From Psococerastis gibbosa (Eukaryota > Arthropoda > Insecta > Psocodea > Psocidae), in contig OZ020489.1 of NCBI GenBank assembly GCA_963971405.1, positions 26,004,290 to 26,068,289 of the forward strand: a stretch of 64,000 nt of DNA, given 5' to 3'. Shown here in pieces: positions 9,886-21,400 of this stretch. A program made the position numbers and the translations under genes. The notes under the pieces are model-generated. The model was given only the letters and a program-made list of their open reading frames with translations, ran no database searches and was not told the origin of the DNA. How positions within the stretch are numbered: position 1 is the stretch's first letter; each line of letters opens with the position of its first letter.

Positions 9886-12800
9886 CTGAAAAAAGAAGTT
9901 TATTATTAGCTACATGTATCTAATGGTACTATATCAAATAGAACATTGAAACGATTAACAGAGTTAAAATAAAGTGATCATAAAAAAACATTTAATTGTT
10001 CTATTAAAGGGGAAGAACTTTCTTGAAGATTTAAATTTGATCAAGTGGCCATGGTAATATTATAGGTACTAACCTTGAATGGGTGATAAAAATAATTACC
10101 GAAAACAGAGGGTACCGGTACAGTATATAAAAAGACACGTAGGCAGCTGCAGTTCGGAACTGGGGAACTATTGGCTATCTTTGTTGCATCGTATTGCAAG
10201 CGTTGTTCATTTGTCTTAGGGTTATTTTAATGGTACTTTACTCCTTGGCGCTACGGCCCCTGAAGGGCCTTGCCCTGTTGCGTCACATCGCGCCAGACTG
10301 CGATTTATAATTGTAGCAAATATGAAACAAGTCGTGATAGTGCTGAAAGCACAATGTACACAGGTACATACTGTATGTGTAAAACACTGGATGGGCTACT
10401 TACTTAGAACATAGAGGACAAGAATGAAATAAAAGAAATATTCTAAGCAGAAAGTGAAGTTGAGCGGATTGGGAAGTTCAAAACTCATAGGCTTCTCCTT
10501 CCGAACGTACGGCAAAGACGCGACTATCGTAGAGATTTCTCCTGCCACACCTATTGGATATAATGCGAAGAAAAACGTGTACCTGAAAGGAAAACAGTAT
10601 TCTACCTTAAAAATTGGAGACGTCGCCTACATTAGAAAAAATATGCCCCTACACTTTTTGCATAGTACTACAGTAACGAACTAGTAGTAGTAGTGTTCGT
10701 CGGGTTAATAACGACTTAGGCCTCATATTTGGGCCCATAGAGCGACCCCGACTTGACTGTCCTACGCTAGCCCATAGGACAGTGGACCTCCTGATTATAG
10801 TGGATTCCCAACCACTAGGGAAACACAGTGAAGTCACACGATTAGTTCAGAGGTGACCAGGACAAGTCTTACCATGTTTCCCTACCTGCACTGTGCACAC
10901 GACCAAGTTATCTGCAGCTTTGAACCTACTCTGGTCCGCTGGATTCAACTTGGTGTGGCGGCCGGTATACAATAACGAACTAACCAACGCTAACAGAGTT
11001 GGAACAAATCTAACCATACCTTTTTTGTTCCTCCCAAAATGGTGGCGGTTATATACTATTAAATTTAAAAAAAAATCATCTTGGAAGCTAAAACAAAGCA
11101 CTCACCTGCACCAGGTCAGAGCATATGGAATGATATTCAAGAGACCCAGAGCATAGTAGGAGTAGCGAATGATCTCAGTGATGCACCACGCAAACAGAAG
11201 CAGAGGAAGGCCTATACTTTCTCTGGAAGGAGGAAGAGAGTACAGTACCAACCATATCACCATTAGTCGAGAAGCAACTTGGAAGGCAGTGGTTACCAAC
11301 CCAGACCTGACGAGCCCAACAGCAACGTTTAATACCTGTAATGCATACAGGCGGAAATTAGCAAGGAGAAATCACGGGCAGTAGCTTACTCTTGCTTTGT
11401 TCAGAGTGCCAATAGCAAACGAGGCTCGTCTTACCTATTGCTGTCTGGGCATCTGGGACATGAGCCAGTAAGGTAACGGTCAAAACATGCAGAAATAATA
11501 TTAGTAACATAGCAAACCAGTGTAGTTGTCGGACGTTGTTGAAAGGCAAGTTTTACTGGCCCGTAATAAAATGAAATTACGATATTTTGCACATATGTAT
11601 GTAAGATGAGCCGGTCTTATGTAGCCTATACATACGCGTACTGTATGTTGCTGATGGCTGTACTTACGAAATTACAATATTTCTGGGAGATTAGCACGGT
11701 TGCATAATAACATTGTTGCAGGGATTTGTTGTAGGATAGTGTAAACTACAAAAATCGAGCATTGCAAGTTTGTACTTAATGACGAAATATTATTAAATTA
11801 ACTAAACACTACGTATCTCTTATTATTTAGTATAATATGTTGTATAGACATAATTATTAGACCTATGGGACCCAAGTATGGCTAACAGTTGACCCATATT
11901 TTTCATTATGTTGTCAACGCTTGTATAGTTCAGGTGTTCGAAGAGCTATTTTGCCAATATAGCCAGTGTGGAACGAGAATTTATTCACACGCCATGTTGC
12001 TCTCTAAAAATTATGAATGATTCCCCTTACGAAAAATTCCAAATAATAATAGGACTAACTGCAAAGGCTTTCACGGCCAGAGTCTTATGAAGAACCAGTA
12101 GAATCCGGGCCGATGGGTCGTGGTCGATATGAACGTGAACTTCCAAACGTTTCGTCAACATCTTCAGTGGCGCTGCGTAGACTTAGAAGGTTGTACATCG
12201 GTGGCTCCATGGCAAACTAGCAAACTTGCATTGGAAAGTGCTATACAAAATTGTTTTGTTCACATTTTTAACTTCGAAGGCTGGTGGCTCCTTAGCCAGA
12301 GAGCTATCTAAGCAGCGCCACAAAAGATGTCAACCACTGATTTTGACGAAACATATTTTGGAAGTTCACTTTCATATCGACCACGGCCCATTAGCCCGGA
12401 ATCTACTGATTCTTCAATAACAGGACTACCTCTAACGCAGCAGCAGACTGGAAGATGAGTAGTGAAGGATTGACAGCTTCATATAAAGATCCCTGCTGCC
12501 CGTTAACGTAGAATTTGAGCGTTTCAAACATAACATGACTCCACCTGAAATTAAAGTTGAGTATCTTGAAATCAACAAGCATAGACGATGCAATAGGGAC
12601 AAAGCAAGTTAACGAAGAATCTGTGCGCAATATAAAGGCACTGAGATTTTTTTCCTACAGAAAAAAGAACCCGTACGAGTGAACCCGTACATGCCTCTGC
12701 ACTTAGCTTATGGACATGGAAGTCTCAAACCTGTTCACGGAGAAAACGGAACAAGCCAACGATTATCAACTTCAATTTCCAAAGAAAATGGCTGTTTTTA

Positions 12801-15800
12801 GGGTTTTTCCGGAAATTATTCGAATTTTTTCGCCGTAAAAACCATCGTTGAACTTCAATGAACATTTAAAAAAAGAATTGTCCAAATTGGCCCAGGCGTT
12901 GTTGAGATATGCGCTTACCAACACATTTTGCGATTCATTTTTATATTATAGAAGATTAGAATAGGTACTGTAATAGCTCCTTGGTAAATAATTGGCCTAG
13001 GGCCTACAATACAGTAATAGTGGCAGGGTATGCTACGCTATGTATTGGGGTATGAATTCAACATAATTTCTTAAAAAAATAATCATGTTTCGTGAAAATT
13101 AAAAAACTACTCATATTATCTATCTCGTTACCTATACTAATTTATTAGTAGGAAAGCATGTACGAGTTCACTCGTACCAGTATTCTTTTTAGATTTAAAT
13201 AAATAAATAAGGACTTTTTATTGTTTCTATTACTAAGCCAACCTAGCTTATAATAGCTTTTTCATTTAAAAAAAAAACACCAAAGCACGACAACTCAATG
13301 AGGTGGAGGCATGAGGCTGTGGCGGATCCACAGGTGGGGTCAATAAATGAGTAAATTCATAGTCAATTCATAAGATACCTGGTTGAAAAATAAATAAAAA
13401 TTGGATAAAACTCAACTTTTAAACCAAAAAATTGCCTTTTAAACTTACAAAAAACTTGTGAACCCCCCCCCCCCCCCCGTCAAATTTTCTGCTGGATCCG
13501 TCCTTGGCATGAGGACTAGTAGAGGGCCCTGTTTCGTAACCACTGTCTATTTGTTTTGGTCAACAACATGCCAGCCAGACTTCCCCCTACCGATGATATG
13601 GTAAGGTATTTTCTATTATCAATGTTGAAAAAATGTCATTATATTAACCATATCACAGCCCACAGGCAATATGTAATTAAAAGGCATGATTTTATATTAC
13701 AGTGCATAAACGACATGGCCGCCATGTGTAAAAACAACGTCAGATCAACAATTAAGACAAACCTGTCCGTAGTACACCACAAGTTTATAAATAGACCTTG
13801 GCCCTTGTGCGGTTGTGTTGACCGTTAGCTTAATTCTATATCATCATCTAGTAACTAGGGCAAATGGACAAGATATAATTTAGAATGAAGTATTAAGGAA
13901 GGCGAAAGGCTTGGCCTACAATACAATAAAAGACATTTTCCAGGCTATAATAAAAATGTGCTACTGCTAATTATTAATAATTGCTTTCCAATTTATACGT
14001 AGTATAAGGAAAGCTTAGTGATGGTCGAAATTGTCGATTCCGAGATTTTAACGGATTTACACGTTTTGAGGTTCCAGGAAACTAAAAAAGTGGTTTTTAC
14101 GAAATGTCTGTCTGTCTGTATGTTTGTATGTATCTCTGTCTGTGCGTCGATTTCCGGGCAAACTACTCGGTCGATTTTGATGAAATTTTGCATGTAGGTT
14201 CACAAAAATCATACCTCGGGAATCTTTTTTTTTATTTGGGGCTAACTCAATTGGGAGGGGGGTCTTATTTTTAAAAAAAACTCCAAAAAAACACCTAAAA
14301 AAATTATTTCTCAAAAACGGCTTCAACGATTTCTTTTAAATTCACATGTATTGTAGTCGTTATTAATGTTAACAAAATGCGGGGGGTCGCTTGCCCCTTG
14401 ATAGTTTGCTTCTGGGGGTATAAAAATAAAAATAACTAAATTTTCATGAAAAATGACTAAAAAATAATTTTAAATCTTACTATCGATGATTTCTACCTTC
14501 AGGTATGTTTTAGGTGTTTAATGGGATAACAACAACGGACAGGTTGCATTCCCAAAAAATATTTGCTTCTGTGCAAATAATTATTTTTTGAGAAATTATG
14601 GAAAATTCACGTTCCAATACATTACGTGCCATGTGCCATTGTTACTATTGTTCCAATGTATTGGTCTGTTCGTTCCAGAATATGCAATTAAGTTTTAAGG
14701 GTTTTTGCTTTCCAATTTATACGTAGTATAAGGAAAGCTTTGTGACGGTCGAAATTTTCGATTCCGAGATTTCAACGGATTTATATGTTTTAAGGTCCCA
14801 GGAACCCAAAAAAGTGGTTTTTACGAAATGTCTGTCTGTCTGTCTGTCTGTGCGTCGATTTCCGGGCAAACTACTCGGTCGATTTTGACGAAATTCGGAA
14901 ATTGTAGGTTCACAAAAATCATACCTCGGGACCATTTTTTTTATTTTGGGCTAACTCAATTTGGGGGGGTTTTATTTTCAAAAAACTTCAAAAAAACGTC
15001 TAAAAAAATTATTTCCCAAAAACGGCTCCAACGATTTCTTTTAAATTCACATATATTGTAGTTGTTGTTAATGTTGATAAAATGCGGGGGGTCGCTTGCC
15101 CCTTGATAGTTTGCTTCTGGGGGTAAAAAAATAAAAATGACTAAATTTTATGAAAAATGACTAAAAAATAATTTTTCTGCGACACCTTTCTATCGATGAT
15201 TTCTACCTTCAGGTATGTTTTAGGTGTTAAATTGAGTAAAGAAACCGGACAGGTTGCTTTCCCAAAAAAGTATTTGGTTTTGTACAAAAAAATGTTTTTG
15301 AAAAAATGATAGAAAATTCACGCTCAAATGCATTGCGTGCCCTGCCAGTATTGCTGTGTGGTAATGTGTTGGTCTGACCTATCTAGAATTTACCTCACCA
15401 CCAGTGACGAGTGACGTCAGGTGGACACCCCCCCCCCCCCCCCCCGAGATATCGGAAGTTTAACCATAGGAAAATTATTTACCATGGAATTACTCATTTT
15501 CTCTATCTACTAATTTTGATAAATTGGAAAGCATGTTCGAGTAAACTCGGACCGGTTCTTTGTTATTGCTGTACTATAAGGTAGGCCTAAATATAAAACA
15601 GTCATTTACCCCAGAGATAGACTAAGTCTCTACTAGACTACCACTATAGTGCTGGGGCAGACATTAATGTAAACTGTATGTAACATTCAATATATTATTT
15701 ACTTCACTTCCTTGCAATAAATCAACTTAAGTTAAATCATTATACCTGGGCGGGCTGATAAGTCCCTTAAGTCGGATAGAAATTGTGCAAATGTAGCAAA

Positions 15801-16452
15801 ACCTATGTATGCAAATTACATTTTTCCTTCGTCATCATTTTCTATACAGATGGTAAAAATTTCAGCCACCTTTAATCAACTGACAGTACGATAAGCGAAC
15901 AGCCAACAGCGTATAATAATGATCAGAATTAGCTTAACTTTCTGTAGGTTGCAAGACACAAAATATGATCACTTCTTAAATTTTACGTAGTGATACGTGT
16001 GCTTGTTTACTCTAAATTGAAAAACAATGTAACTAATGTCTTTAAAAATAACGATACCTTTAGGATTTTAAAAAAAGCTGAGAAGACAGAGCACAGACAC
16101 GTATAAAGGAGGGCGGCCTCAGGGCATAGGCTATGGTACCCCTATAATTAATTACTACTTTCGGTACTTTCCGTCCTAAAAGAAAATGTAATTTGCAGGC
16201 TATTTAGGCTTACTGCTATTGTAATTTTGAATTATTTTCTTTTAGAAAATTTCGGCCACTTGCGGCTCATAGTTGTATCATTATTCTGACTAAACATTTA
16301 CAAATATACAAAAATTTGTTTACTCACCCAACCACTTGTATAGTATTATACGCTAATAAATAGAGCTTTGCCACAGAACCTATACTTGTTGCTGTCTTCT
16401 TCTCTTGGCCAGCCTTTTGGTTTGTCTTTTTCTCTTGATTAGCCCCTGACAT
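9794..16452 (-). CDS. HACD: very-long-chain (3R)-3-hydroxyacyl-CoA dehydratase, five coding exons
   Basis: Join on the minus strand: 16452-16328, 12544-12430, 11335-11106, 10582-10404, 9885-9794. The 741 nt encode 246 residues plus stop, with intron phases 2, 0, 2 and 1 all consistent. The family catalyses the third step of very-long-chain fatty acid elongation in the ER membrane, removing water from 3-hydroxyacyl-CoA. The family signatures are in order: LYLLAYN (30-36), SLYEAVNP near 62-69, GLVRSG (87-92), QVASRL (99-104), ITEIIRYS (132-139) and YPIGVAGE (165-172). The catalytic pair known from yeast Phs1 corresponds to Tyr165 and Glu172. About six hydrophobic spans fit the six-helix fold. 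The C-terminus KKPK is a KKxx ER-retrieval signal. It is slightly shorter than human HACD1/HACD2, mainly at the N-terminus. HACD1 versus HACD2 orthology cannot be decided here. Confidence 0.93.
10404..10582 (-). CDS. HACD: HACD exon 4, catalytic
   Basis: Acceptor cctttcag at 10584-10583 and donor gtaagt at 10403-10398. It completes R157 and carries the active-site segment ALYPIGVAGE (Y165, E172), then the conserved LP/MSFELPNPLNFTF loop and the last hydrophobic helix. A plus-strand open frame at 10454-10684 is only the antisense shadow of this exon. Confidence 0.93.
11106..11335 (-). CDS. HACD: HACD exon 3
   Basis: Acceptor cattacag at 11337-11336, preceded by a pyrimidine-rich tract. It encodes V81 to the first two bases of R157: VAVGLVRSG, QVASRL, then FAWCITEIIRYSYYALGLL, all strongly HACD-like. 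Donor gtgagt at 11105-11100, phase 2. Confidence 0.92.
12062..12185 (-). repeat. CTGAAGA/GACGAAACG repeat, minus copy
   Basis: Read on the minus strand: AAGTCTACGCAG, then CCACTGAAGATGTTGACGAA, ACGTTTGGAAGTTCAC, TATCGACCACGACCC, GCCCGGATTCTACTGGTTCT. The same order of blocks is found at 12300, 22040 and 39670. It faces the plus-strand copy at 12300 as an inverted pair within HACD intron 2. Confidence 0.6.
12300..12421 (+). repeat. CTGAAGA/GACGAAACG repeat, plus copy
   Basis: Diverged copy with AAGATGTCAACCAC, TTTTGACGAAAC, TGGAAGTTCACTTTCATATC, GACCACGGCCCATTAGCCCG and TCTACTGATTCTTCA. It ends about ten bases from the splice donor of HACD exon 2 and lies antisense to the gene. Confidence 0.55.
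12430..12544 (-). CDS. HACD: HACD exon 2
   Basis: Acceptor tttcag before G-TGG (12544), completing the GW pair expected after the first helix. It encodes W43 to E80, including SLYEAVNPSLLIFQSAAALE. The donor is gtagtc (12429-12424), phase 0. That donor is weaker than the others in the gene, and a dispersed repeat ends only about ten bases beyond it. Confidence 0.85.
13316..13505. mobile_element. hAT-type MITE in HACD intron 1
   Basis: A 190-bp element flanked by perfect 8-bp duplications GGCATGAG (13308-13315 and 13506-13513). Ends contain GGCGGATCCA on the left and TGGATCCGTCC on the right. A C16-type run sits near the right end. No ORF. Confidence 0.75.
13983..14706 (+). repeat. R1 repeat copy, 3'-truncated
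   Basis: Starts GCTTTCCAATTTATACGTAG and follows the R1 order (TGATGGTCGAAATT, ACACGTTTTGAGG, (CTGT)n, GTCGATTTTGATGAAATT, CCTTGATAGTTTGCTTCTGG). It stops where the next copy begins at 14707, giving two R1 copies head to tail in HACD intron 1. Confidence 0.7.
14707..15561 (+). repeat. R1 repeat, full-length copy
   Basis: An 855-bp copy used here as the reference: GCTTTCCAATTTATACG start, (CTGT)n at about 14831-14851, GTCGATTTCCGGGCAAACTA, CCTTGATAGTTTGC, TCAGGTATGTTTTAGGTG, a C-run at 15428-15445, and an end at GGAAAGCATGTTCG...ACCGGTTCTTT. Inverted GCTTTCCAATTTAT blocks lie at 14707 and 15519-15532, but the 3' one is subterminal. Confidence 0.8.
15745..15880 (+). mobile_element. detached mariner 5' end
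   Basis: Begins CCTGGGCGGGCTGATAAGTC after a TA dinucleotide and continues AAGTCGGATAGAAATTG, GCAAATGTAGC and GGTAAAAATTTCAGCCA. This is the 5' end of the mariner at 40311-41638. The transposase part and the other end are absent here. Confidence 0.65.
16328..16452 (-). CDS. HACD: HACD exon 1
   Basis: ATG at 16452-16450 with a purine at -3, then a Lys/Gln-rich, polar N-terminus followed by the start of the first membrane segment, KLYLLAYNTIQVVG. The exon ends GTTGG before donor gtgagt (16327-16322), phase 2. The frame upstream of this ATG is open for some codons, so a longer N-terminus is possible but not needed by homology. Intron 1 (12545-16327) is the longest in the gene and is packed with repeats. 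Confidence 0.85.
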
Positions 16453-16463
16453 TTCAATAATCA

Positions 16464-16661
16464 CTATACAGAAGTGTGGGAAAAAACAGAAAATCCACCG
16501 ATGACTCTACAAAATTTAGCCACAGATGTGGAAGGGACTTCCCTGGGGGATAGCTGAAGACGTTGTGGAATGTAGCGTCCTCTTTGCTGCTGCCACGAAA
16601 ACCACCTGCTACCACGAAAAACCGCTATTACACGTTGTTTAAAAAGTTTGTTTCTTGTCAT
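16464..16661 (-). other. open frame just upstream of HACD start, probably 5' UTR/promoter
   Basis: A 65-codon minus-strand frame ends 11 bases before the HACD ATG. It has no recognisable domain. It most likely reflects 5' UTR or proximal promoter sequence. A role as an upstream ORF would require transcript data. The 1.8-kb gap to ESD otherwise holds repeats. Confidence 0.3.
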
Positions 16662-16976
16662 TTTTTTTTAAATGTATTTAGCAGCAATTCCTATTAAAAT
16701 GCCAAAAACTTCACAAAATCACGCATTGAGATCTATATGCAGACTCGGATACACGGCACCTTATTACAGCTTTACTTATTATGTAAATCCAAAAATAATT
16801 TTAGCACACTATATTTACGAGGAATAATTTTATAATTGCCTTGCTACGTAAGCTGATCGTTGAGGGCCCAATAATTGAATGATATGATATAACAATTATA
16901 CTGTGTAAGTTCACAAGGTAGGTATATAAATACGATGCCCGTGACATCCAATAAATATTATACAGAACCCAGAGCA

Positions 16977-17150
16977 CAGTATGGAACAGTGTGTAGATCT
17001 ACATCGACTTCGATGGCCAGGTGGTAACGTGCTTACACTTATGTGAGTCTTTACACACCATGCGATCGGAGACGTGTCGTAGCTCAACACAGGTACTAAC
17101 CTACAGAGGCGACTGAAGAGGTCAATCGGATACATTCATTAAATTGTTTG
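16977..17150 (+). repeat. SINE-C copy
   Basis: Begins TCGACTTCGATGGCCAGGTG and contains GAGTCTTTACAC, CGATCGGAGACGTGTCG, CCTACAGAGGCGACTGAA and GGTCAATCGGATACATTCAT, in the same order as 58447-58610. TGGCCAGGTGGT resembles a tRNA box A, so a tRNA-derived SINE is likely; the box B match is poor. Confidence 0.5.
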
Positions 17151-17790
17151 TATGCGATTAATCAAAAAAAAAAACATGCATAATGGCACTGGGCAACCCC
17201 TAGACCCTGTCCTGTTACTAATGATCTTCATTGTGAAATGCCTTAAAACACATACCTAGCCTACATTAAATAGGTGGCCTTCTTATCTACAATTTCAAGT
17301 TTGTTTTTATCACTATTTAATTCGTATTATAGCAGCTACTCCGCTTTATCATCAATGATTGTAGACTTTATTAACAACAAATAACAATTATGATTAAAAT
17401 TGAATGTACAAATACGATACGTACCGTACCTACCTAATGTACAAATAATAATAATCCAACAAACGACTCAAGGAGTTCTTCGCTATTATTTCAACGCAGT
17501 ATAAGAATAGGTTATCAGACTAATCGAATAACATGTCTGGGAGGCAATGTGGCATAATTATATGGTAATTATAGCAATTACACCGGAAAACAATGACTAT
17601 GGGAGGGTCATATTATGTTAAGGAGCAGCCACTGCGTCACAATCAGGACACAACCATTAATAAAAAAAAGAGCGGGAAATTCAAACTCAACCTAGCGCAA
17701 AGGCAGCATTGTAGGATTATTGTTAACCAGGTCGTAAAAAACCGAATGTGACAGTATATTTTCTTTCATAATTTTCGTAATATAACGTCT

Positions 17791-17945
17791 TTTGCTTCCC
17801 ATTCTACAGCCCTTGATGGGCTTTAGCCTGCTCAACAACACTTCTCCAGTCATCTCGGTTTTGCACGACGCTCCACCAACTGCCGACTCGCAACTCGCGG
17901 AGCCCGGTTTCTAATTCGTCCTTCCAGCTGTTTCGTGGCATAATT
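17791..17945 (+). repeat. SINE-B body fragment
   Basis: Contains TTTTGCACGACGCTCCACCA, CTGCCGACTCGCAACTCGCG and a following CAGCTGTTTCGTGGCA, matching the body of the SINE at 4390-4500. The tRNA head is missing. A further weak relative (GGCGCTACGGCCCCTGAAGG) lies at 10240-10300 inside HACD intron 4. Confidence 0.45.
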
Positions 17946-18243
17946 GCCACATACTTTTTTATCAAGGGCATCATAGTGGTTATGATATACTGATTATATT
18001 ATTTTAGGAAAATTTGTATGTCTTACACTGAGCTGTTTTCTCGCAAGTAGCAGTTGAAGTGTTACAAATAATATTCTAATGCAGCTACCAACATTGTTTG
18101 CATTGCTGACTCTATCCACTGAAGATAAGTTACAAGATACAAGACGTGAAAGCTGAATAATTTTTAAATTCAAATGTATTTGTTAATACGTGTATTCCGT
18201 ATTATACAAGTAGATATTTGATAAATTAAAAATGCAACCTTAT

Positions 18244-18438
18244 TCATTTCCATTCTGCAAGCTTCCATGCGTGATAGGAGATATGTTCTTCGATAAACGA
18301 TGCAATGAAAAAGTAACTATGGTCATAATGTTCACGAATGTTTAAGATGATTCGCACGCCGTCGGCCTTCTGCTTACAAGCTTCGACTATATTTTCAGGC
18401 AGAAGTTGGTTAGCAACGTAGAATTGATCAGACTTTCC
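18244..18438 (-). CDS. ESD: ESD exon 5, C-terminal
   Basis: Acceptor tttctag at 18440-18439. It encodes [16 protein letters not shown] with Asp227 and [12 protein letters not shown] with His263, then a short tail LAEWK and TGA at 18246-18244. No AATAAA is obvious close downstream on the minus strand. Confidence 0.94.
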   Translation of the reverse strand, partial: GKSDQFYVANQLLPENIVEACKQKADGVRIILNIREHYDHSYFFIASFIEEHISYHAWKLAEWK

Positions 18439-21400
18439 CTAGAAACAAAAAAAATAACTTATTATTTCCAGTCAAACCTGGCGATGTTTAACTTTCTACA
18501 ACATACTGCACATAATTACATAGGATAGAAACGTCTGTTGTGTATGTTCACTTCACTAGTTTCTACTGAAGCAGATGTCTTCAGTAATCTCGAGAACAAC
18601 GAAAATGGTTCCGTGAAAATTTGCTAAATAGTGTATTGAGGGTTATCGTATTATCGTTTGTCTATTTGGAATCCAAATAGGGGTCCAAAAATCCGAAAAT
18701 ACATATTGAACCATTCCTTGAAGGATGTTCGTTATCTACCTCTTAATGCATGGCAAAATGTTCCCCTGCGCATTGGCAGTGAAAGTGAAACCAAACTGGA
18801 TGGATGACTAAGGGTGGCTCCGCAAAACTTTTGGTAATTTTTCCTTTTCCTAAGATTCTGGATACAGTTAAATACACGCCAACAGACAAAGACCTATTTA
18901 TACGTTCATATAAGGAAAGCTTAGTGATGGTCGATTTCAACGGATTTACACACGTTTTGAAGTCGCAGGAACCAATAAGTGGTTTTTACAAAATGTCGGT
19001 CTGTCTGACTGTAACTGTAACTATTGGGGGGCGCCAATTGTAGCAAAAACCTTTCCCCGATTGAGACCTCACCCTGTTTGAAAATGTAATGAATCTTTGT
19101 CGATAAATTCTAAACTTCACTTCGCGCCTATTTTATTAAACACCACTTTTAAAAAATTTATTTAATAAACAGGAAACGCCCGGGCCCATCAGTCTGTAGT
19201 TATATGAATCTTATACGGTAAAATTTAAACCTTACTATTATCAAAAATCTAAAACCCCACTATTTCGCGATTATTTTAGCCAAACAATCTCTGGGGGGAG
19301 GGGGGGCTCCGTCTGGCCCCCCTATTCACATAACATGTTAAGGAGTTATTTGGTCGTTGAATACATAGGCTACAATTGTATTACAGTAGTGTACTACCGA
19401 TTGAAACCCAACCGCCACCTGCAGTTTACTGACCTAGCCTTGCTATTTTGACTCACCTGGTCGATTAAAATTTCTAGCGGGGGTCCTGGGTAAGCCTTAA
19501 CGAGCTGGGTAGCGTCATATTCAGCCCATTTTGTGGTGTCGGCTCCCAAATAACCAGCAAGTGCTTTCTGGCCCCAGGGACACTCTATTGGGTTGGAAAT
19601 CGGAGCAAACGCAGACACTGACTGGTAGCGCCCGGGGTTCTTCAAAGCACAAATTAGAGCACCATGGCCACCCATGCTGAAATATTAATTCATTTGTTTT
19701 TACTCTTTTTCAATTTATTAGTAGCAAATACAGTACTAATATATACTTTTTTGTTCATTTCAAAAATAAATATGTTTGAATGCTATTGTAAAGTGCGGTA
19801 AACGCATAAAATGTTTACCGTAGAATTAATGAAAACGTTTTGAAACAGCATTTATTTAACCAAATTTGTAGCTGAGATTTGGCCGTGTGAAAACAAGATA
19901 ACCAGTTTTCCCTTGTCTACCATATGGAATAGACTCACATGAAAAACGTTTACTTTCCCCAATGTGATGGTCATTTTCAGAATGGCAGTCTTTGATTATT
20001 TCGTTATATCGACAGTTTTTAGGTATAGACACCATATCTCTGAGAGACTCGGCGCAGTTTAGTGTCAGTGCCCTTCTAAAAGCCTCATAGGATATACAGT
20101 ATATACCCTCGGGGAATGAGGAATAGAACCCAGGGCTCATTGGAAAGCAATTTCAATATTTTAGCTGGCATACACTTGCAAAATATTTCCCTACTTGATT
20201 CAATATGATAGGTTACATTACAGTCTGTTATGGTGACTTTCCGACCAAAATATGAAAACAAAGTGCGAGGCCGTCAAGTGATTCATAAACTGCAGAAAAA
20301 TTACATGACAGTGTCGTACCTTGTTTACATACAGCTTGTGTTTTCATATTTTCGTCAAAAAGTCACCACAAAAGTCCCACGACTACTGTAGAGCAATGTA
20401 CCATTCAAAGGGAGGTCGAGGATCGGGACTCTAAATATAAGGCGCCCATTCCACCGACCGGCTAGGGCTATTTCCAAAAACAGTGACGTGGTAGCAGACA
20501 TTCAAGGCTTATGTTGCGTTTCCACCGACCTCGCATTGCAGAATGCAAATGACATTGACGGAAATTAGAATTTTTCTTTTTATAGAAATCTATTAAAATG
20601 TTTGTACTTAACATATCCCATGACGCCATTTTTTAATTTTAGTTTGTTTGTTTGTGATTTTACTGTATGATCATTGATCAATTTTAACTATGGCGTAGAG
20701 GCAAATAAACATTTCGTCAATTCTGCAATGCGAGGTCGGTGGAAGCGCCACCTAAGTCTTGAATATCTGCTGCCACGTCACTGTTTTTGGAAATAGCCCT
20801 AGCCAGTCAATGGAATGGGCACCTAAGGAACTGCTGGGGGGCGTGTTAGTCAGCACAACATCCGATATAGAACAGCAGTCACGGAAGAGGATCCCCTACC
20901 TAATTTCTGGTCTGAACCCTCAATGGGTTATCCCCAACCCATGGTATGTATAGAATAAGAGTTATTCGGACCATTGGATATATTGCATTTTCGTCTTCAC
21001 TTCGTATTGCTAAGTTCAATAAGTTTCAGAGGACAAAATACTGTACATTAATATAATAAAATAATATATTTAACTTACCTATGACCCATAATGCTTTGTT
21101 TGTCGGGAAGAGCAGGAAAGTTGCTGCTGATGATATCAGGCAGTTCCGACGTGATATACGAATACATTCTGTAATTGGTCTTCCACGGATCTTCTGTTGC
21201 GTCCACGTAAAAGCCAGCTCCAGATCCAAAATCATAGCTGTCATCTTCCCCAGGAATGTTACAACCTCCTAAAAATATTAAACACAGAATTGGGCTCCAT
21301 ATCGGGACAGAAAAAAATTAAAGCAAAATAGTCAGTATTGTTTCAATTAGAAAATTTACTTATTGCCTTTTTTTTGAATTGTTAACAATAACTAACTACT

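Noticed and set aside
10454..10684. Plus-strand 76-codon ORF
   Set aside because: It is the antisense of HACD exon 4. The minus strand carries the conserved dehydratase active site with proper splice sites.
11169..11384. Plus-strand ORFs over HACD exon 3
   Set aside because: Shadows of the minus-strand exon; the plus frames have no family signature.
14057..15061. ORFs with VCLSVC-type repeats near 14057-15061
   Set aside because: They come from the (CTGT)n block of R1 copies and are not conserved as proteins.
16464..16661. Minus-strand ORF upstream of HACD as an extra N-terminal exon
   Set aside because: Its frame stops before the HACD ATG and it has no HACD similarity; the N-terminus is already complete.
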